Source: Candidatus Roizmanbacteria bacterium CG_4_10_14_0_8_um_filter_33_9 | GTDB lineage: Bacteria > Patescibacteriota > Microgenomatia > UBA1406 > GWC2-37-13 | Length of the DNA: 6,857 bases | Assembly: GCA_002785065.1 (NCBI GenBank) | Contig: PFLI01000020.1 | Span: forward strand, 2,288-9,144 | Reading direction: 5' to 3' | Shown here: in pieces, positions 6,239 to 6,857 of the stretch | Layout: every line of letters starts with the position of its first letter | How positions within the stretch are numbered: the first letter of the stretch is position 1 | The notes under the pieces: model-generated | Seen by the model: the letters and a program-made list of their open reading frames with translations, nothing else | What the model was told of the DNA's origin: nothing | The model's database searches: none | Program-made: the position numbers and the translations under genes

Positions 6239-6261
6239 CTGACTTAGGACATTTAGTGTCC
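6237..6261. repeat. Overlapping inverted repeats at the presumed IS end
   Basis: Two small inverted repeats overlap here: TCCT-gactt-AGGA (6237-6249) and GGACA-tttag-TGTCC (6247-6261). The second contains the transposase TAA stop (6255-6253). This is the likely terminal region of the insertion sequence, and the base string from about 6238 may include its terminal inverted repeat. The other end lies outside the window, so the boundary is an estimate. There is no following T-run that would mark an intrinsic terminator. Confidence 0.4.
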
Positions 6262-6857
6262 CACTGCTCGTAAATAATCAGTTACCTCTTTGAGTTTTGG
6301 ATCCTCAATTGTGGTTTCAGTTTCAATGGTTTCTCCTGTTTTTCGGTTTTTTAAAGTGTGAGTCAGCATCTTGCTACAAATATGCAGTACTTTTTTAATA
6401 CTCATTCCAGTGGCTAATTCAATATATTTGACTATCGCCAATCCCGCAAAAACAATTATCATATGTGCTTTGATTGTTTCTTCAAGACGATGGAAAATGG
6501 GACGTGCTTCGAGATCTGATTTAGTAATACGAAAAGAATTTTCTATGTGCCACAATTCATGATAATGATTAATAATTGTTTGATCGTCGAGTTTTGTGTT
6601 AGTAACATATCCCTTTATCCCCTCTAGTTTTTCTGCCTTTTCAATAAGGAGAGAGTTCAGCTTGTATTCATGGTTTGGGGACTTCTGAACGAAACGGTAT
6701 CTTTTGGTGGCTGTTGTTGGGTTGTTGATGACTACGTTGGCTGTTGTTATCTGTTTTGTTCTTTCGTAGGAATCCTTTACTGCTCGTTTTGTTGAATATT
6801 CACATATCAGTCGATGTTTTTTGTAAAGAAGGGATGTAATCGACCCATCTTGTTTAA
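6238..6857 (-). mobile_element. One end of an IS4/IS1634-like insertion sequence (continues beyond right edge)
   Basis: The element is defined by its transposase gene and the inverted-repeat-rich end just after the transposase stop. The left boundary near 6238 is inferred from where the hydrophobic remnant frame stops making sense. Only about 620 bp are in the window. The region around 6660-6790 reads richer in G and T than the neighbouring genes, consistent with a foreign element. Target-site duplication cannot be checked because the far end is missing. Confidence 0.6.
6253..6857 (-). CDS. DDE transposase, IS4/IS1634 type, C-terminal 200 residues (5' part beyond edge)
   Basis: The open frame runs from the right edge to TAA at 6255-6253 with no internal stop, so it is edge-cut and not broken. 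Counting from the first whole codon at 6855, visible landmarks are EKLEGIKGYVTNTKLD (about 75-90), the strand after which IS4-type enzymes place their last catalytic acid, then HYHELWHIENSFRITKS (97-113). That fits the Y-(2)-R-(3)-E-(6)-K signature with Leu in place of Arg: Tyr98, Leu101, catalytic Glu105 and Lys112. The motif LEARPIFHRLEETIKAHMIIVFAGLAI (115-141) is typical of IS1634-like DDE_Tnp_1 proteins. It would cut and join DNA at the IS ends. The two catalytic aspartates lie outside the window, so activity cannot be judged. A TTG at 6555 is an internal codon and not the start, because homologous sequence continues upstream of it. Confidence 0.88.
   Translation of the reverse strand, partial: KQDGSITSLLYKKHRLICEYSTKRAVKDSYERTKQITTANVVINNPTTATKRYRFVQKSPNHEYKLNSLLIEKAEKLEGIKGYVTNTKLDDQTIINHYHELWHIENSFRITKSDLEARPIFHRLEETIKAHMIIVFAGLAIVKYIELATGMSIKKVLHICSKMLTHTLKNRKTGETIETETTIEDPKLKEVTDYLRAVGH

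Noticed and set aside
6371..6562. 63-residue plus-strand frame opposite the transposase
   Set aside because: It is antisense to conserved transposase motifs and looks like a shadow of them.

Overview
The window is AT-rich and densely coded. It holds six intact or edge-cut cellular or mobile genes plus one gene remnant, and no stretch over 100 bases without a gene. The gene set (membrane-anchored family 1 solute-binding protein, VanW-domain protein with a C-terminal G5-like tail, compact UvrD helicase, very short triosephosphate isomerase, no Shine-Dalgarno sequence before any visible start) fits a small-genome Candidate Phyla Radiation bacterium (Patescibacteria, perhaps Microgenomates). That placement is inference from protein style. 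TGA serves as a stop in two genes, so the standard bacterial code applies.

Layout: 1-168 (-) is the N-terminus of an unrecognised protein running off the left edge. 200-1699 (-) is a solute-binding protein with an N-terminal membrane anchor. It is divergent, with only 6 bp between start codons, from 1706-3100 (+), a membrane-anchored VanW-domain protein. That gene meets 3101-3706 (-), a hexapeptide-repeat acetyltransferase, stop codon to stop codon with no base between. 3736-5493 (-) is a UvrD/PcrA-type helicase, divergent over 25 bp from tpiA at 5519-6175 (+). Directly after the tpiA stop, 6176 to about 6238 (-) reads as the hydrophobic C-terminus of a membrane protein whose remainder is missing. 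From about 6238 to the right edge lies one end of an insertion sequence carrying an IS4/IS1634-type DDE transposase (6253-6857, -, 5' part off the window).

The first four complete products suggest an envelope theme (solute binding, VanW, acyl transfer to a surface sugar or lipid), followed by DNA repair (helicase) and central carbon metabolism (TIM). Apart from shared strand there is little sign of operons: each visible start has its own -10-like hexamer.

The most interesting signal is in the start regions. Four of six visible starts have a -10-like hexamer ending exactly 6 nt before the ATG, which would put transcription start on the A of the start codon (leaderless mRNA). The two divergent pairs each share a palindromic start region. 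The helicase/tpiA spacer is centred on a perfect 14-bp palindrome with TATAAT on both strands, a likely bidirectional promoter. The second notable event is the apparent insertion of the IS into a gene convergent with tpiA.
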